A DNA stretch of 64,000 bases from Helicobacter cetorum MIT 00-7128 (lineage in GTDB: Bacteria > Campylobacterota > Campylobacteria > Campylobacterales > Helicobacteraceae), in contig NC_017737.1 in NCBI RefSeq assembly GCF_000259255.1, positions 1,488,001 through 1,552,000 on the forward strand, given 5' to 3'. A model generated the notes under the pieces. It searched no databases. It was given only the letters and a program-made list of their open reading frames with translations, and was not told where the DNA came from. Below are positions 1-10,895 of the stretch, piece after piece. Every line of letters starts with the position of its first letter. Positions within the stretch are counted from its first letter, which is position 1. A program made the position numbers and the translations under genes.

Positions 1-1158
1 AAAACTTTTATCGCTAGAAAAATGGGCGTGCATTATGTCATCAAACATGTGCCTTATTCTTTAAACCATGATGTCCTAATGGGTAAGATTAGAAGTTTGC
101 AACAAATCACACATCAAAATTTGAATAATATTGTGGATTATTTCCCCTTAGAAGAAGAAATTATTCTAGGCACTGCAACCCTATCCAAAGGGCTTTTTAT
201 CGTTCATAAATACCAAGATACAGAATTGTTTCACAATTATTTTGAAAAGCATATTGATAATGGGGTTTTAAACAGAAATGTTAGTGTAATCTTCTTAAAA
301 TCTTTAATCAAACTTTGTGAAGTCTTAAAATATATCCATAAACATAACCATGCGCATGGCAATATTAAGGCAGAAAATGTGTGTTTTAACAAACAAAATC
401 AAGAAATATTTTTGCTAGACTTTGGATTAACCCATTTAAAAGATGATAAAACCCTAGATTTTAAACAAGATTTTTATCAAATGGCTTTAATGGTCTTAAA
501 ACTTTTTAGCTCTTCATTAGACATTAAAAAAGCTCGTTTATTTAAATTTGAAAATCTTTTGCAAGACATCTTATCAAAAATGATAGCTAGAGACTATCAA
601 AATACTGATGCAATCATAGATGATTTAAAAAATTTGTCTAAGAAATTAAATCAAACTCTAAGCTCTGCTAAAAAGCCAAAGAGTTGTAAAGAATTAGAAA
701 ATCTTAAAACGGGTTATGTTACCAATAAAGATGAGAACTTGCTTTTCTTGGATTATTTGTTTAATTATGCCAAACAAGAAATCATCATCGCCTCTCCATG
801 GATTAATACAAGTGTGATTAAAAGACGAGAAAAACAAATCAAAAATGCTTTAAATAGAGGGGTGCATATCACTATTCATTATGGCATGAAAAATCAAGTG
901 AAAGAGGATATTAAAGATGAGGCGAAACAAATTTTAGACAAACTTCAAAAACAATATAGCACCTTACAAATTTATAAAAATGAAATCGGCGACCACTCTA
1001 AAGTCATCATTTGTGATAAAAAATGGATGGTTGTAGGCAGTTATAATTGGCTCTCTTTCTTAGGTAAGGACAAGAGAGGAGAAACTGGCACTTTCAATAA
1101 AGAAAAAGACCAAATTTTAAAAATGATTGATGAATTAAACATGAAAAAACACCAATAA
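1..1158 (+). CDS. Kinase-like / phospholipase-D-like fusion protein, 5' end outside window
   Basis: The frame is open from base 1, so the gene begins before the window; the ATG at 22 is probably internal, because the residues just before it fit the start of a kinase N-lobe. Numbering from that ATG, a protein-kinase-like fold covers about residues 1-210. It has HGNIKAEN at 112-119 where kinases have HRDLKPEN, and LLDFGL with D133-F134-G135. The catalytic HRD aspartate is therefore replaced by Asn114, while the Lys, Asn and DFG positions remain, so phosphotransfer may be lost. Residues 230-378 are PLD-like, with one complete HxK(x4)D(x6)GSxN motif (H325, K327, D332, G339-N342). One motif per chain implies a dimeric active site, as in Nuc-type nucleases. 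I infer a kinase-type sensor module joined to a nuclease, possibly for defence. Substrate and partners are unknown. Confidence 0.75.
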   Translation, partial: KTFIARKMGVHYVIKHVPYSLNHDVLMGKIRSLQQITHQNLNNIVDYFPLEEEIILGTATLSKGLFIVHKYQDTELFHNYFEKHIDNGVLNRNVSVIFLKSLIKLCEVLKYIHKHNHAHGNIKAENVCFNKQNQEIFLLDFGLTHLKDDKTLDFKQDFYQMALMVLKLFSSSLDIKKARLFKFENLLQDILSKMIARDYQNTDAIIDDLKNLSKKLNQTLSSAKKPKSCKELENLKTGYVTNKDENLLFLDYLFNYAKQEIIIASPWINTSVIKRREKQIKNALNRGVHITIHYGMKNQVKEDIKDEAKQILDKLQKQYSTLQIYKNEIGDHSKVIICDKKWMVVGSYNWLSFLGKDKRGETGTFNKEKDQILKMIDELNMKKHQ

Positions 1159-1166
1159 TCACTCTA

Positions 1167-1319
1167 TTAGCTATAATTGGTTGTCAAATTGCAATCCGTA
1201 TTGATAGGCATTTGAAAGCCCTTTTGCCAATTATCTTTAAAATAAATCTCTGTCTTGCCTTTCTTATATCTACAGGTATTGATGAGTGTTTTTGAAGGCT
1301 CTTTTTTTAATAGATTAGA
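1167..1319 (-). pseudogene. Possible 50-codon gene remnant
   Basis: This lies in the 379-base gap between the kinase-PLD gene and the OLD-like gene. On the minus strand an open frame without an ATG runs between two stops. Its composition is protein-like, with segments such as LINTCRYKKGKTEIYF and KDNWQKGFQMP. It may be the end of a decayed gene. I do not recognise a family, and the call rests only on composition. The rest of the gap, about 1320-1537, shows no gene; a weak hairpin followed by a T-run lies near 1458-1488. Confidence 0.3.
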
Positions 1320-1537
1320 TTATCTCTAAAAATTTTCATCAAAAAGCAAGCCCTACACACGCTAAAACGCTTGTTTATAGGCATTATCCTTATATAAACA
1401 TAGCTTGAATTATGAGAGAATATAAATAATGTTTTAATTTTTCAAGTTAAGCAAAGAGCCATAGATTTTCTTGCTCTCTTTTTTTAATTCTTTATTCTTT
1501 TAAGCCATTCTTTCTAATTTTTAATCAAGTTTGTAGC

Positions 1538-4500
1538 TCAAATTATCCATTCAAATAGTTTTAAAAAATTGCTTTCTGTTTGCTTGCTCACCACATCTTG
1601 CCCACCATATAAGAGCTTGGTTTTGAATGCCATGGCTAATTCCATACGCTTATTTTTGGCGTATTTTTCTTTGTCGCTTGTGCTAAATAAATCTTCAATT
1701 TGTTTGAAATTTTCATTGCATTGTGAGAGTTGTAAAATTTTGATAGGACTACCTAAATCTTTATTCTTTTCTTTAAATTTTTCACTATTTACTTTTTGCG
1801 GGTCAACACCACTTTTCCTATCATCATCTATCAAAACAACAGGATTTCTATCTAATTTTTGAAGTGCCTTAATAGTTGTTTCCATATCTTGTGCGTTATC
1901 TTTAAGCCCAGAAATTGGCAAGAAAGTAAAATTAATGGGGTCTTTTTTAAACTTATCAATATGTTTATTAAAATATAATTTAAAGGCAGTGAGATAGCAA
2001 TAATCTGTAATCCCCTCTACAAAGACAATTTGATGTTCCATAGGGTTATGAAAAACATGTTGACCTACCCCCAAAGAGCGTTTGATTTTATCTAGAGCAT
2101 CAGAGTCTTTGCTCACATCATTTAGGGGATAGTTAAAGTCATTGTGAATCACTGAGCCTTGTTTTGTTTTTTCTACAATTCTTATTTCATCTAAATGGTC
2201 AGTATCCACCAAAAAGGGGTCATGAGTAGCTAGAACAAAGGTAACCCCATGCCTATAGGCATAATCTTTTAAAAATTCCCTAAATTGTTTTCTAGCTGGC
2301 ACGCTTAAATTAGTGGCTGGTTCATCTATAACATAGATGTTATTTTTGCTAAAAATGGGTGGTATCCCAGCGCTATAGAGAAAACCAAATACAAAGTTAA
2401 ACGCCCACTTGAAACCCATGCTCTGTTGCTCTAAAATAGCAGGTTTTTTCTCTTTTGATTTTCTGCGGTCATAGATTTTAAACTCAAACTCATATCTTAA
2501 ATCTTGTTGATACTGAACGCCAATTTCAAAACGATAACCACTACCTAGTGCTTTTTCATCTTGACTGATGGCGCAAAGTTTATTGAAATCTTGAGTAGCT
2601 AAAGAATCAATTCTTGATTGTATATCATGCTGCAATATTTCTCTAAAAGTCCCCTCAAAAGAACCAATACTCCTATCTTTTGAATATAAATCAAGCTTTA
2701 TATTATCATTATGAAAACTACTCTTAATACTACATTCAATCCTATTACAAATATCGGTAAAAAGGCACGGATTATCTGTTAATAAAATGGTATCAAAATT
2801 AGATAAGCTTTTAAAAATTCCATGTAATTTAATGCGCTTTTTAGGAACACCTAAGCAGTATGCCATTTTTCCTAACTCACTTTCTCGTTTATCTCTTTTT
2901 TCTCTGCCACTTTCCTTTAGCTTGCTGATAAATTCTTTATACCTAATAAAATAAATAAAATATTCTTGACAATCAACTTCTTTTTTCCATGACTTCAAAA
3001 GTTTGGCATAATAGTCTTTACCAAGACATATCTCCATAAATAACGAACTCTCAAAAAACCAACTTGGTTTATCTAATTCTTTAATAGAAATTTTTGGTTC
3101 ATTTAAGTCAAGCTGGGCTCCAAGATTTTCGCTAACAATTTGAATATCTTTATACTCTCTTATGCTTGGAAAAGAATCATCTATTTTAGATGTAAAAATG
3201 CCGTTATTTGGAACCCTTCTTAATTGTCTACTAAACATATCACAAAGTTTTATAAATTCTTTACGGCTTTTTGCTTGTAGTAGTTTTTCTTTTGTCTTTC
3301 GCCACCCTTTTTGCATATAGTTAATGCTTTCTGTAATGCTTTCTGCACTTCCCTTAAGAGAAAAACTTGGATTGCGCATCGAATGTAGCACATAATATGT
3401 TTGCACCACATTGTTGCCAGATGACCCAAATATTCTCTTTTCTATTTCTTCTCCAAATTTATTGATTTCTTGTTTTAGTTCTTCTTGAGATAGATTTTTT
3501 AAAGAATGAGAATCATAAATTTTTTTATATATGTTCATGTTATCTAATATATAACATATATTTTTATATCCTTGTTTTATAGACACAAAATCTTCATCTG
3601 CTAAAACCATTTCTTCTTTGAGTTGCGTATAGTTTGGCTTAAGAACATGTTCATGTAAAAATCTTATGAGCCATATGGGCAACTCATTTTTTTGGATATA
3701 GTAGTTAGCATCTAAATTTATTAACCCTTTTTCAGCATGTCCAACAAAATCTTTTTCTTCTCTCTTTTCTTTTTCTCTTAATAAACTTTGCTGAATACTG
3801 CTTGACCTTTTCTTACCAACAATCTCTTCAAGCTCCTTGAGTTTCTCTCTTAATTTGTTTATATTCTTCTCAAAGTCAGCAAGAATCTTATGTATTTTTT
3901 TATCATTATTTCCTTTACTTTTTTTATATTTTTCATGTTCTTCAATAAAATAGATACACAAAGATTTATCTTGTTCCTCTAGCTTATTTTTAATTGTTTG
4001 ACAATTTTCTTTGTCTAATTCACTAAGAAGCAAATCTTGAATGTCTTCTTTGATTGTAGGTATTTTTTGCTCTATTTCTTGATGATAGGAGCTTAATTTC
4101 TCAATAATCTCTTTTATGACATCAACTACCTTTTCATAATTCCTATTCAATACACAACAAATATTATATTTATTTTTATAGAAAACATCAGAAATTTCTT
4201 TAAGTTTTTCATGCACATCATAACCATTAGGAAGTTGTTTTTGGGGTAATAATTCAAAAATATCAATAAAAAGTTTATCATAAGTAGTATCAATCTGAAA
4301 TTCCCAATCATTTGAAGTTTTAGCCAAGACTATTTGTCGCCCAATGGCATTATTCACCAACCTTAATATACCTCTTTTCGGACATTCACACTCATTAGTC
4401 CCTATCTCTTTATAATCCCTATAATCATTGCTTATCTTCTTGCTATCAAATAGTTTCAAAGCTTCCAAAACCCTGCTCTTGCCTACATTATTTTCTCCCA

Positions 4501-4636
4501 CCAAAATCACTAGTCCGCCTTGCTTATCGCCACTAAAATGTGCGTTTAAGAGTAGTTTGGTAGGCGAGTTTTCGCCTAAAGGTTCAAAATTGCAAAGTTG
4601 TAAAAACCGCGTTTTTAATTCCAAGTTATGCTCCAT
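1538..4636 (-). CDS. OLD-like AAA ATPase with C-terminal TOPRIM nuclease domain
   Basis: A 1032-residue protein. The N-terminus has a Walker A motif GENNVGKS (47-54). A long charged, coiled-coil-rich middle section (about 180-300) separates the two ATPase halves, as in SMC/Rad50-type proteins. A signature-like EQQSMGFKW precedes Walker B IYVIDEPATN (near 770), which is followed by the switch LATHDPFLVD. The C-terminus has TOPRIM elements: VFVEGITD (near 870) with the glutamate, and VVLIDDDR (near 936) with the DxD. This is the architecture of OLD-family ATP-dependent nucleases, many of which act in phage defence. The start lies 14 bases after the moaA stop with AAGGGG upstream, so it may be read from moaA transcripts. 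An orphan defence gene is the likeliest role; a repair function is possible. Confidence 0.8.
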   Translation of the reverse strand: MEHNLELKTRFLQLCNFEPLGENSPTKLLLNAHFSGDKQGGLVILVGENNVGKSRVLEALKLFDSKKISNDYRDYKEIGTNECECPKRGILRLVNNAIGRQIVLAKTSNDWEFQIDTTYDKLFIDIFELLPQKQLPNGYDVHEKLKEISDVFYKNKYNICCVLNRNYEKVVDVIKEIIEKLSSYHQEIEQKIPTIKEDIQDLLLSELDKENCQTIKNKLEEQDKSLCIYFIEEHEKYKKSKGNNDKKIHKILADFEKNINKLREKLKELEEIVGKKRSSSIQQSLLREKEKREEKDFVGHAEKGLINLDANYYIQKNELPIWLIRFLHEHVLKPNYTQLKEEMVLADEDFVSIKQGYKNICYILDNMNIYKKIYDSHSLKNLSQEELKQEINKFGEEIEKRIFGSSGNNVVQTYYVLHSMRNPSFSLKGSAESITESINYMQKGWRKTKEKLLQAKSRKEFIKLCDMFSRQLRRVPNNGIFTSKIDDSFPSIREYKDIQIVSENLGAQLDLNEPKISIKELDKPSWFFESSLFMEICLGKDYYAKLLKSWKKEVDCQEYFIYFIRYKEFISKLKESGREKRDKRESELGKMAYCLGVPKKRIKLHGIFKSLSNFDTILLTDNPCLFTDICNRIECSIKSSFHNDNIKLDLYSKDRSIGSFEGTFREILQHDIQSRIDSLATQDFNKLCAISQDEKALGSGYRFEIGVQYQQDLRYEFEFKIYDRRKSKEKKPAILEQQSMGFKWAFNFVFGFLYSAGIPPIFSKNNIYVIDEPATNLSVPARKQFREFLKDYAYRHGVTFVLATHDPFLVDTDHLDEIRIVEKTKQGSVIHNDFNYPLNDVSKDSDALDKIKRSLGVGQHVFHNPMEHQIVFVEGITDYCYLTAFKLYFNKHIDKFKKDPINFTFLPISGLKDNAQDMETTIKALQKLDRNPVVLIDDDRKSGVDPQKVNSEKFKEKNKDLGSPIKILQLSQCNENFKQIEDLFSTSDKEKYAKNKRMELAMAFKTKLLYGGQDVVSKQTESNFLKLFEWII

Positions 4637-4650
4637 ATTTTCAACGCCCC

Positions 4651-5616
4651 TTATCCCCCCGTATAATAAAACGCCCTTGTAGAAGTTTCGCTATTTTCAT
4701 CACTCCACATGTTTTTTTCGGGTTTATTGATTACGGATTGTTTTAAAAGCTTTTTCATGCCCACTATATCCTTACTCATAATCGCATCTCTAACATCTAC
4801 AGCATCTTGGTAATATAGGCATGGACAAATCTTGCCATCAGAAGCCAAGCGGATACGATTACAAGATTTGCAAAAATCATCGCCATGCGGAGCGATAATG
4901 CCAAATTGATAGCCATTTTCTAGCGTGTAGATTTTAGAAGGTCCTTTAGGGTTTTTTTCCATACCAACAATTTTGTATTTTTGACTAATCAAATCTAAAA
5001 TTTCTTGCTCTTTCAAGCCTTTAACAAAGCTTTTAGCATGCGAATTTTCCATAAATTCAATATAGCGGATTTGTATATTTCTATTCTTTGCATACTCTAA
5101 AAGCTCTAAAATCTCATCATCATTAACGCCTTTCATAGCCACAGCATTAAGCTTGAGTTTTAAACCCACTTTCAAGGACTCTTCAATGCCTTCTAACACA
5201 TTTTTAAGAGCGTCTTTTTTAGAGATTTTAATAATCCTATCGCTTTTTAAAGAATCTAGCGAAACATTCACTCGTGATAATCCGGCATTTTTCAAGTCCT
5301 TAGCCATTTTTTTGAGTAAAAAGCCATTAGTCGTTAAAACTAATGCCACTTCCTTGTTGTAGGCATGCAATTGAGCGATAAATTCATCTAAGCCCTTGCG
5401 TAATAGTGGCTCTCCACCAGTAATTCTAATCTTTCTAATGCCTTCATCAATCGCAATTTTAAGAAATTCTAAAACATTATCTAAGGGCAATAATTCTTCA
5501 TCATCAAAAAAATCTAATGGCGTAGTAGGCATACAATACTGACACCTAAAATTACATTGTTTGGTTACAGACACTCTAATATAGTCAATAACCCTATCAA
5601 AACTATCTATTAACAT
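4651..5616 (-). CDS. moaA: GTP 3',8-cyclase MoaA (molybdenum cofactor)
   Basis: A 321-residue radical-SAM enzyme catalysing the first step of molybdopterin synthesis. The N-terminal radical-SAM cluster is CNFRCQYC (about 17-24). ITGGEPLLR follows as the SAM-binding segment. The second cluster comes from [18 protein letters not shown] near residues 250-267. The chain ends in the Gly-Gly typical of MoaA, within TGG. GGGAGTGA precedes the ATG. mobA diverges on the other strand, grouping two cofactor genes. The OLD-like gene follows closely downstream. Confidence 0.95.
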   Translation of the reverse strand: MLIDSFDRVIDYIRVSVTKQCNFRCQYCMPTTPLDFFDDEELLPLDNVLEFLKIAIDEGIRKIRITGGEPLLRKGLDEFIAQLHAYNKEVALVLTTNGFLLKKMAKDLKNAGLSRVNVSLDSLKSDRIIKISKKDALKNVLEGIEESLKVGLKLKLNAVAMKGVNDDEILELLEYAKNRNIQIRYIEFMENSHAKSFVKGLKEQEILDLISQKYKIVGMEKNPKGPSKIYTLENGYQFGIIAPHGDDFCKSCNRIRLASDGKICPCLYYQDAVDVRDAIMSKDIVGMKKLLKQSVINKPEKNMWSDENSETSTRAFYYTGG

Positions 5617-5712
5617 TCACTCCCTTTATCCCCCTATCAATTCTCATATTTAAGCTTTTAGTGTAACATAATAAACAACAACTTAATCAAGCTTTAAAAA
5701 TGGATAAACTAT

Positions 5713-6318
5713 TTGAAACTACCTTTTATCAATGATATTCCTTGTGTCCTACTTGCTGGGGGTAAAAGCTCTCGTTTTATTGTGAATAACGCCCAAACAA
5801 ACAAAGCTCTTATGCCCTTTAAGTCTTATTCTAGCCTTTTAGAATACCAATACACACGCCTTTTAACGCATTTTAAAGAAGTATTTATTAGTGTTAAAAA
5901 GCCTTTCAAACTAAACGCCCCCTATCTTTTAGAAACAGAGAATGAAATTTTTTCACCCCTTTTTGGCATTCATAACGCTTTTTTAACATTGCAAACCCCC
6001 TATATTTTTTTTATCACCATAGACACGCCTTTAGTATCCTTTGATAGTATTAACGTTCTTTGTGAAATCCAAAACTTTAGCGTAGTGTATGCTAAAAGCC
6101 CCATTAAAGAGCATTATTTAATTTCCTTGTGGCATAAAAATGTTCTTGATACTCTTAATAACGCTATTAAAAATAAAAATTATCGCCTTAGCACTCTTAT
6201 AAAAAGTATGCCAACAAAGAGTATAGATTTTGATAGCGAAGAAGAATTTCTAAATCTCAACACCCTAAAAGACTATGAATTAGCCTTAAAAATTTTAAAA
6301 GAGAAAAAACATGGCTGA
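5713..6318 (+). CDS. mobA: Molybdenum cofactor guanylyltransferase MobA
   Basis: A 201-residue nucleotidyltransferase that attaches GMP to molybdopterin. The family signature [10 protein letters not shown] lies close to the N-terminus, and the acidic segment [11 protein letters not shown] fits the metal-binding region. An in-frame stop lies just upstream at 5695-5697, which leaves the TTG at 5713 as the most plausible start; the ribosome-binding site is weak. The last codons overlap the flhB start by 8 bases, so the two are translationally linked. It diverges from moaA. Confidence 0.9.
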   Translation: MKLPFINDIPCVLLAGGKSSRFIVNNAQTNKALMPFKSYSSLLEYQYTRLLTHFKEVFISVKKPFKLNAPYLLETENEIFSPLFGIHNAFLTLQTPYIFFITIDTPLVSFDSINVLCEIQNFSVVYAKSPIKEHYLISLWHKNVLDTLNNAIKNKNYRLSTLIKSMPTKSIDFDSEEEFLNLNTLKDYELALKILKEKKHG

Positions 6319-7387
6319 AGAAGAAAAAACCGAACTCCCTAGTGCGAAAAAAATCCAAAAAGCTAGAGAAGAAGGCAATGTGCCTAAGAGCATGGAAGTG
6401 GTGGGGTTTTTAGGACTATTAGCGGGGTTATTAAGTATTTTTATATTCTTTATGTGGTGGGTAGATGGCTTTAGCGAAATATATCGCCAAATTTTAAAGG
6501 ATTTTTCTTTAGATTTTAGCAAAGAAGATGCTTACAAGCTTTTTTATCAGCTTGCCAAAGACGCTTTTTTATTGCTCTTACCCCTTTTAGTCATTTTAGT
6601 TGTTGTGGCGTTTTTAGCTAATACTTTGCAATTTGGTTTGCTCTTTGCTCCCAAAACCATACAGCCCAAATTTTCTAAAATCAATCCTATTAATGGCGTT
6701 AAAAACCTTTTTTCTTTAAAAAAGCTCATTGATGGAAGTTTGATTACTCTAAAAGTTTTTTTAGCTTTTTTTCTAGGATTTTTTATTTTTTCTTTATTTT
6801 TAGGGGAATTAAACCATACAGCCCTTTTAAATTTAAACAGCCAATTATTATGGTTTAGGAATAAGGCGTTATTACTCATTGCTTCGCTTTTATTTTTATT
6901 TTTTGTCATGGCTTTTATAGATTTAATCATCAAACGCCGTCAATACACTAACTCTTTAAAAATGACTAAACAAGAAGTCAAAGACGAATACAAACAGCAA
7001 GAAGGAAACCCTGAAATCAAAGCCAAAATCCGCCAAATGATGATGAAAAATGCCACCAATAAAATGATGAAAGAAATTCCTAAGGCTAATGTTGTTGTAA
7101 CTAACCCCACCCACTATGCCATTGCTCTAAAATTTGATGAAGAACACCCCGTGCCCGTAGTTGTGGCTAAGGGAACTGACCATTTAGCTATCAGGATTAA
7201 GGGTATTGCTAGAGAGCATGGCATAGAAATTATAGAAAATAAAAAACTCGCTAGAGAGCTTTTTAGAGATGTGAAATTAAACGCTACGATACCAGAAGAA
7301 TTATTTGAGGCTGTAGCAATTGTGTTTGCTCAAGTAGCCAAACTAGAAGAAGAGCGCAAAAAACAAAGGATTATCAAATCCTTTTAA
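6311..7387 (+). CDS. flhB: Flagellar type III export protein FlhB
   Basis: A 358-residue inner-membrane component of the flagellar export gate that controls the switch from rod-hook to filament substrates. The N-terminus starts with the usual [20 protein letters not shown]. Four hydrophobic segments lie between about residues 30 and 205. The cytoplasmic domain carries the NPTH autocleavage site in [12 protein letters not shown]. Length and motif order are standard. It overlaps mobA and ends before a hairpin shared with convergent acnB. Confidence 0.97.
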   Translation: MAEEEKTELPSAKKIQKAREEGNVPKSMEVVGFLGLLAGLLSIFIFFMWWVDGFSEIYRQILKDFSLDFSKEDAYKLFYQLAKDAFLLLLPLLVILVVVAFLANTLQFGLLFAPKTIQPKFSKINPINGVKNLFSLKKLIDGSLITLKVFLAFFLGFFIFSLFLGELNHTALLNLNSQLLWFRNKALLLIASLLFLFFVMAFIDLIIKRRQYTNSLKMTKQEVKDEYKQQEGNPEIKAKIRQMMMKNATNKMMKEIPKANVVVTNPTHYAIALKFDEEHPVPVVVAKGTDHLAIRIKGIAREHGIEIIENKKLARELFRDVKLNATIPEELFEAVAIVFAQVAKLEEERKKQRIIKSF

Positions 7388-7421
7388 AAGCGCAAATATT
7401 TTTCTTATAAATTTTCTTACT

Positions 7422-7448
7422 AAAAAAGAGAGCAAGCTCGCCTTTTTA
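7422..7448. terminator. Bidirectional terminator between flhB and acnB
   Basis: An A-run, GAGCAAGCTC and a T-run form a short stem with an A-tract on one side and a T-tract on the other. This suits termination in both directions between two convergent genes. Confidence 0.6.
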
Positions 7449-7465
7449 GCCCCCTCCTATCCAAA

Positions 7466-10027
7466 CTAGAGCTTAAAATTCTCCATTAGGTTAAAGTTCA
7501 TATAGCGATAAACTTTATCTTTCTGATTCTCTAGTTTTTCATTCACTAAATTAGCGTATTCTTCCTTAGTAGGGATTTTTCCTAGTAATGCACACACAGC
7601 CCCAAGCTCTGCACTACCTAAATACACTCTAGCCCCCTTACCCATACGATTATCAAAATTTCGTGTAGAAGTAGAAAAGACTACCGCATTATCTCTCACT
7701 CTTGCTTGATTACCCATACATAAACTACAGCCAGGAACCTCAGTCCTAGCTCCTGCAGCTCCAAAAATCGCATAATAACCCTCATTAATAAGCTCTTTTT
7801 CATCCATTTTAGTCGGTGGCACTACCCAAAGGCGTGCTTGACTAGCCGGAGCGTTTTTAACAATTTCGCCAAAGGCTCTAAAATGCCCAATATTAGTCAT
7901 ACAAGAGCCAATAAACACTTCATCAATTTTGTGCGGTCTTTTACCGGTTGTATCAGCTAAAATCTCACTCAAAGTGGCTACATCATCAGGGTCATTAGGA
8001 CAAGCTAAAATAGGCTCTGTAATTTCAGCCATATCAATTTCAATGATAGCAGCATATTTTGCATCACTATCTGGCTCTAATAACACCGGATTAGTTATCC
8101 AAGCTTGCATAGCGTCCTTACGCTTTCTTAAAGTCTCTTTATCTTCATAATCACTTGCAATCATTTCTTCAATAAGTTTAATATTAGATTGTAAGTATTC
8201 AATCATAGGCTCTTTATTCAGGCGCACCACACAAGCTGCAGCACTTCTTTCTGCGCTCGCATCGCTTAATTCAAAGGCTTGCTCCATTTTAATGTCAGGC
8301 AAACCTTCAATCTCTAAGATACGCCCATTAAAGATATTGATTTTACCCTTTTTCTCAACCGTGAGTAACCCTTGTTTAATCGCATAGTAAGGAATCGCAT
8401 TAACCAAGTCTCTTAAGGTAATTTCAGGTCTTCTCTCGCCCTTAAAACGCACTAATACTGATTCTGGCATGTTTAATGGCATCGTGCCTGTAACAGCTGC
8501 AAAAGCGACTAGACCACTCCCTGCAGGAAAACTAATGCCTAAAGGAAAACGAGTGTGGCTATCTCCCCCTGTGCCTAAAGTATCGGGTAATCCCATGCGA
8601 TTTAGCCATGTATGAATCACGCCATCGCCCGGATGTAATGCCACACCACCCCTTTCAGTGATAAAGCTAGGTAAAGTCGCATGCAAACTCACATCGCTAG
8701 GTTTTGGATAAGCGGCGGTATGGCAAAAACTCTGCAACACAAAAGGAGCGTCAAACTTCAAACTCGCTAATTCTTTAATCTCATCTCTTGTCATTGCCCC
8801 TGTAGTGTCTTGACTGCCCACAGTAGTAACCTTTGGCTCACAATAGGTGCCGGGCAATACCCCCTCTAGCCCACAAGCACGACCGACAATTTTTTGTGCC
8901 AAGGTGTAGCCTTTAGCATTACTTTTTGGAGTAGCTGGTTTTTTAAACACTTCTGATTCATCTAATCCCAAGAATTTGCGCGCTTTATTGGTCAAACCCC
9001 TACCGATAATTAAAGGAATGCGCCCTCCTGCTCTCACTTCATCTAACAAAGTTTCAGGCTCTAATTTAAAGGTGCTAATTACCTTATCATCAAGCGTGAT
9101 TTCACCCTTATAAGGATAGATTTTAATAATGTCGCCTTCTTTCATTTCTTTGACATCAGCAATAATGGGTAACGCCCCACTATCTTCACAAGTTGCAAAG
9201 AAAATCGGAGCGATTACACCCCCAATCACTAACCCTCCACTCTTTTTATTAGGCACAAAAGGAATATCTTTTCCAAAATGCCACATAATAGAATTAGTCG
9301 CACTTTTCCTAGAGCTTCCTGTGCCAACCACATCGCCAACATACGCCACAGGAACGCCCTTAGCCTTAATAGCCTCTAAGCGTTCTTCATAATCTTTAAT
9401 CCTATTTTTTAACATCGCTTTTGCATGCAAAGGAATATCACTTCTAGTAAAGGCATCACTAGCAGGGCTTAAATCATCAGTATTGGTTTCACCATCAATT
9501 TTAAACACGCACGCCTCAATACATTCACTTAATGGCTCTTTATTCAAAAACCACTCCGCATTCGCCCAAGACTCTAACACTTCTTTAGCTAGAGCATTAG
9601 TCTTACTCAAATCAGTAATTTTATCAAACGCTCCATAAACTAAAAGGGTAGATTTTAAAGCTTTAGCACTTTCTTTAGCGATGTTTTCATCTTGACTTTC
9701 TAAGCCTACAATTAAAGGCTCTACATTATAACCCCCAAGCATTGTGCCTAAAAGAGTAATTGCCTCTAAAGCACTAATATATGCACACTCTAGCTCTTTC
9801 TTGGATAGTTTTGCTAAAAACTCCGCCTTAACTTTCGCTCCCTCATCTACACCGGGACTTACCCTATGAACCAACAAATCTTTAGCAAAAAGCGCCTCTT
9901 CTTCGTTATTGGACATTAGAATCTGAACCACACTCTCTACTTGTTTAGCATTCAAGGGTAATGCAGGAATCCCCTCTTGCTCTCTTTGCAAAGCTGCCTG
10001 TTTATATTCTTCTAAAAAGTCTTTCAT
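7466..10027 (-). CDS. acnB: Aconitate hydratase B
   Basis: An 853-residue TCA-cycle enzyme interconverting citrate and isocitrate. It has the AcnB layout: a helical HEAT-like N-terminus (about 1-160), then the swivel domain and the cluster-binding domains. The 4Fe-4S cysteines are in [11 protein letters not shown] and in [30 protein letters not shown] is the conserved substrate-site segment. AGGAGAG precedes the ATG. The length is standard for the epsilonproteobacterial enzyme. Confidence 0.98.
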   Translation of the reverse strand: MKDFLEEYKQAALQREQEGIPALPLNAKQVESVVQILMSNNEEEALFAKDLLVHRVSPGVDEGAKVKAEFLAKLSKKELECAYISALEAITLLGTMLGGYNVEPLIVGLESQDENIAKESAKALKSTLLVYGAFDKITDLSKTNALAKEVLESWANAEWFLNKEPLSECIEACVFKIDGETNTDDLSPASDAFTRSDIPLHAKAMLKNRIKDYEERLEAIKAKGVPVAYVGDVVGTGSSRKSATNSIMWHFGKDIPFVPNKKSGGLVIGGVIAPIFFATCEDSGALPIIADVKEMKEGDIIKIYPYKGEITLDDKVISTFKLEPETLLDEVRAGGRIPLIIGRGLTNKARKFLGLDESEVFKKPATPKSNAKGYTLAQKIVGRACGLEGVLPGTYCEPKVTTVGSQDTTGAMTRDEIKELASLKFDAPFVLQSFCHTAAYPKPSDVSLHATLPSFITERGGVALHPGDGVIHTWLNRMGLPDTLGTGGDSHTRFPLGISFPAGSGLVAFAAVTGTMPLNMPESVLVRFKGERRPEITLRDLVNAIPYYAIKQGLLTVEKKGKINIFNGRILEIEGLPDIKMEQAFELSDASAERSAAACVVRLNKEPMIEYLQSNIKLIEEMIASDYEDKETLRKRKDAMQAWITNPVLLEPDSDAKYAAIIEIDMAEITEPILACPNDPDDVATLSEILADTTGKRPHKIDEVFIGSCMTNIGHFRAFGEIVKNAPASQARLWVVPPTKMDEKELINEGYYAIFGAAGARTEVPGCSLCMGNQARVRDNAVVFSTSTRNFDNRMGKGARVYLGSAELGAVCALLGKIPTKEEYANLVNEKLENQKDKVYRYMNFNLMENFKL

Positions 10028-10160
10028 TATCTCTCCTAATTTTAGATAACACCACTATAATTGATGTGCCATAAACCAACCCATGATAACAAAACTATTT
10101 TTACTTTTAGTTAAGTTATAAGAAACTTTAGCTACCATGTGATACAAAAAAGGATTTTAA

Positions 10161-10850
10161 GTGCGTTTTGGTAAGATTGATTATTTGAATATGCTCCCTT
10201 TTGATGTGTTTATCAAAGCCTATCCTACCCCTTGTTGTTTCAAACAATTTTTACGGCTTAAAAAAACTTACCCCTCAAAACTCAATACAAGCTTGTTGTT
10301 TAGGCGTATTGATGCAGGCTTTATTTCTTCTATTGCTGGCTTTAAATTCGCCCTTAATTCTTATTCTCTAGGCATAGTCGCTCACAAGGAAGTTTTAAGC
10401 GTGCTACTCTTAGCTAAAGAAAATGCCTTTGATAAAGAGTCCGCATCTTCAAACGCCTTAGCTAAAGTGCTAGGATTACAAGGCGAAGTGCTTATTGGCG
10501 ATAAAGCGTTACAATTTTATTATCAAAACAAACACCAAGATAATGCTTTCATAGATTTAGCGTCTAAGTGGTATGAAAAAAAACGCTTGCCTTTTGTTTT
10601 TGGGCGTTTGTGTTATCATAAAGATAAAGCTTTTTATGAGCGATTGTCTTTAGCCTTTAAACACAAAAAAGTTAAAATCCCCTACTATCTTCTTAATGAA
10701 GCGAGTTTAAAAACTAAGCTAAAACGACAAGAAATTCTAAACTACTTGCAAAAAATTTACTACTCTTTAGGCAAAAAAGAGCGACTGAGTTTGAAAGCAT
10801 TCTATCGTGAGTTATTGTTTAAACACATTCAAAAACCCAAGCGTTTTTAA
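10161..10850 (+). CDS. MqnA-like protein (menaquinone futalosine pathway)
   Basis: A 229-residue protein starting at GTG, with AAAGGA upstream. GKIDYLNMLPFD near the N-terminus and RRIDAGFISSIAG near residue 50 match the pattern of the MqnA/MqnD periplasmic-binding-like family. MqnA dehydrates chorismate to 3-enolpyruvoyl-benzoate, and Helicobacter makes menaquinone by the futalosine route. The family is assigned from motifs only; MqnA rather than MqnD or an uncharacterised relative is inference. It diverges from acnB. Confidence 0.55.
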   Translation: MRFGKIDYLNMLPFDVFIKAYPTPCCFKQFLRLKKTYPSKLNTSLLFRRIDAGFISSIAGFKFALNSYSLGIVAHKEVLSVLLLAKENAFDKESASSNALAKVLGLQGEVLIGDKALQFYYQNKHQDNAFIDLASKWYEKKRLPFVFGRLCYHKDKAFYERLSLAFKHKKVKIPYYLLNEASLKTKLKRQEILNYLQKIYYSLGKKERLSLKAFYRELLFKHIQKPKRF

Positions 10851-10895
10851 ATGCTCTAAAGAATTACAAAACATCTATATTTTTAATCAACCCCC

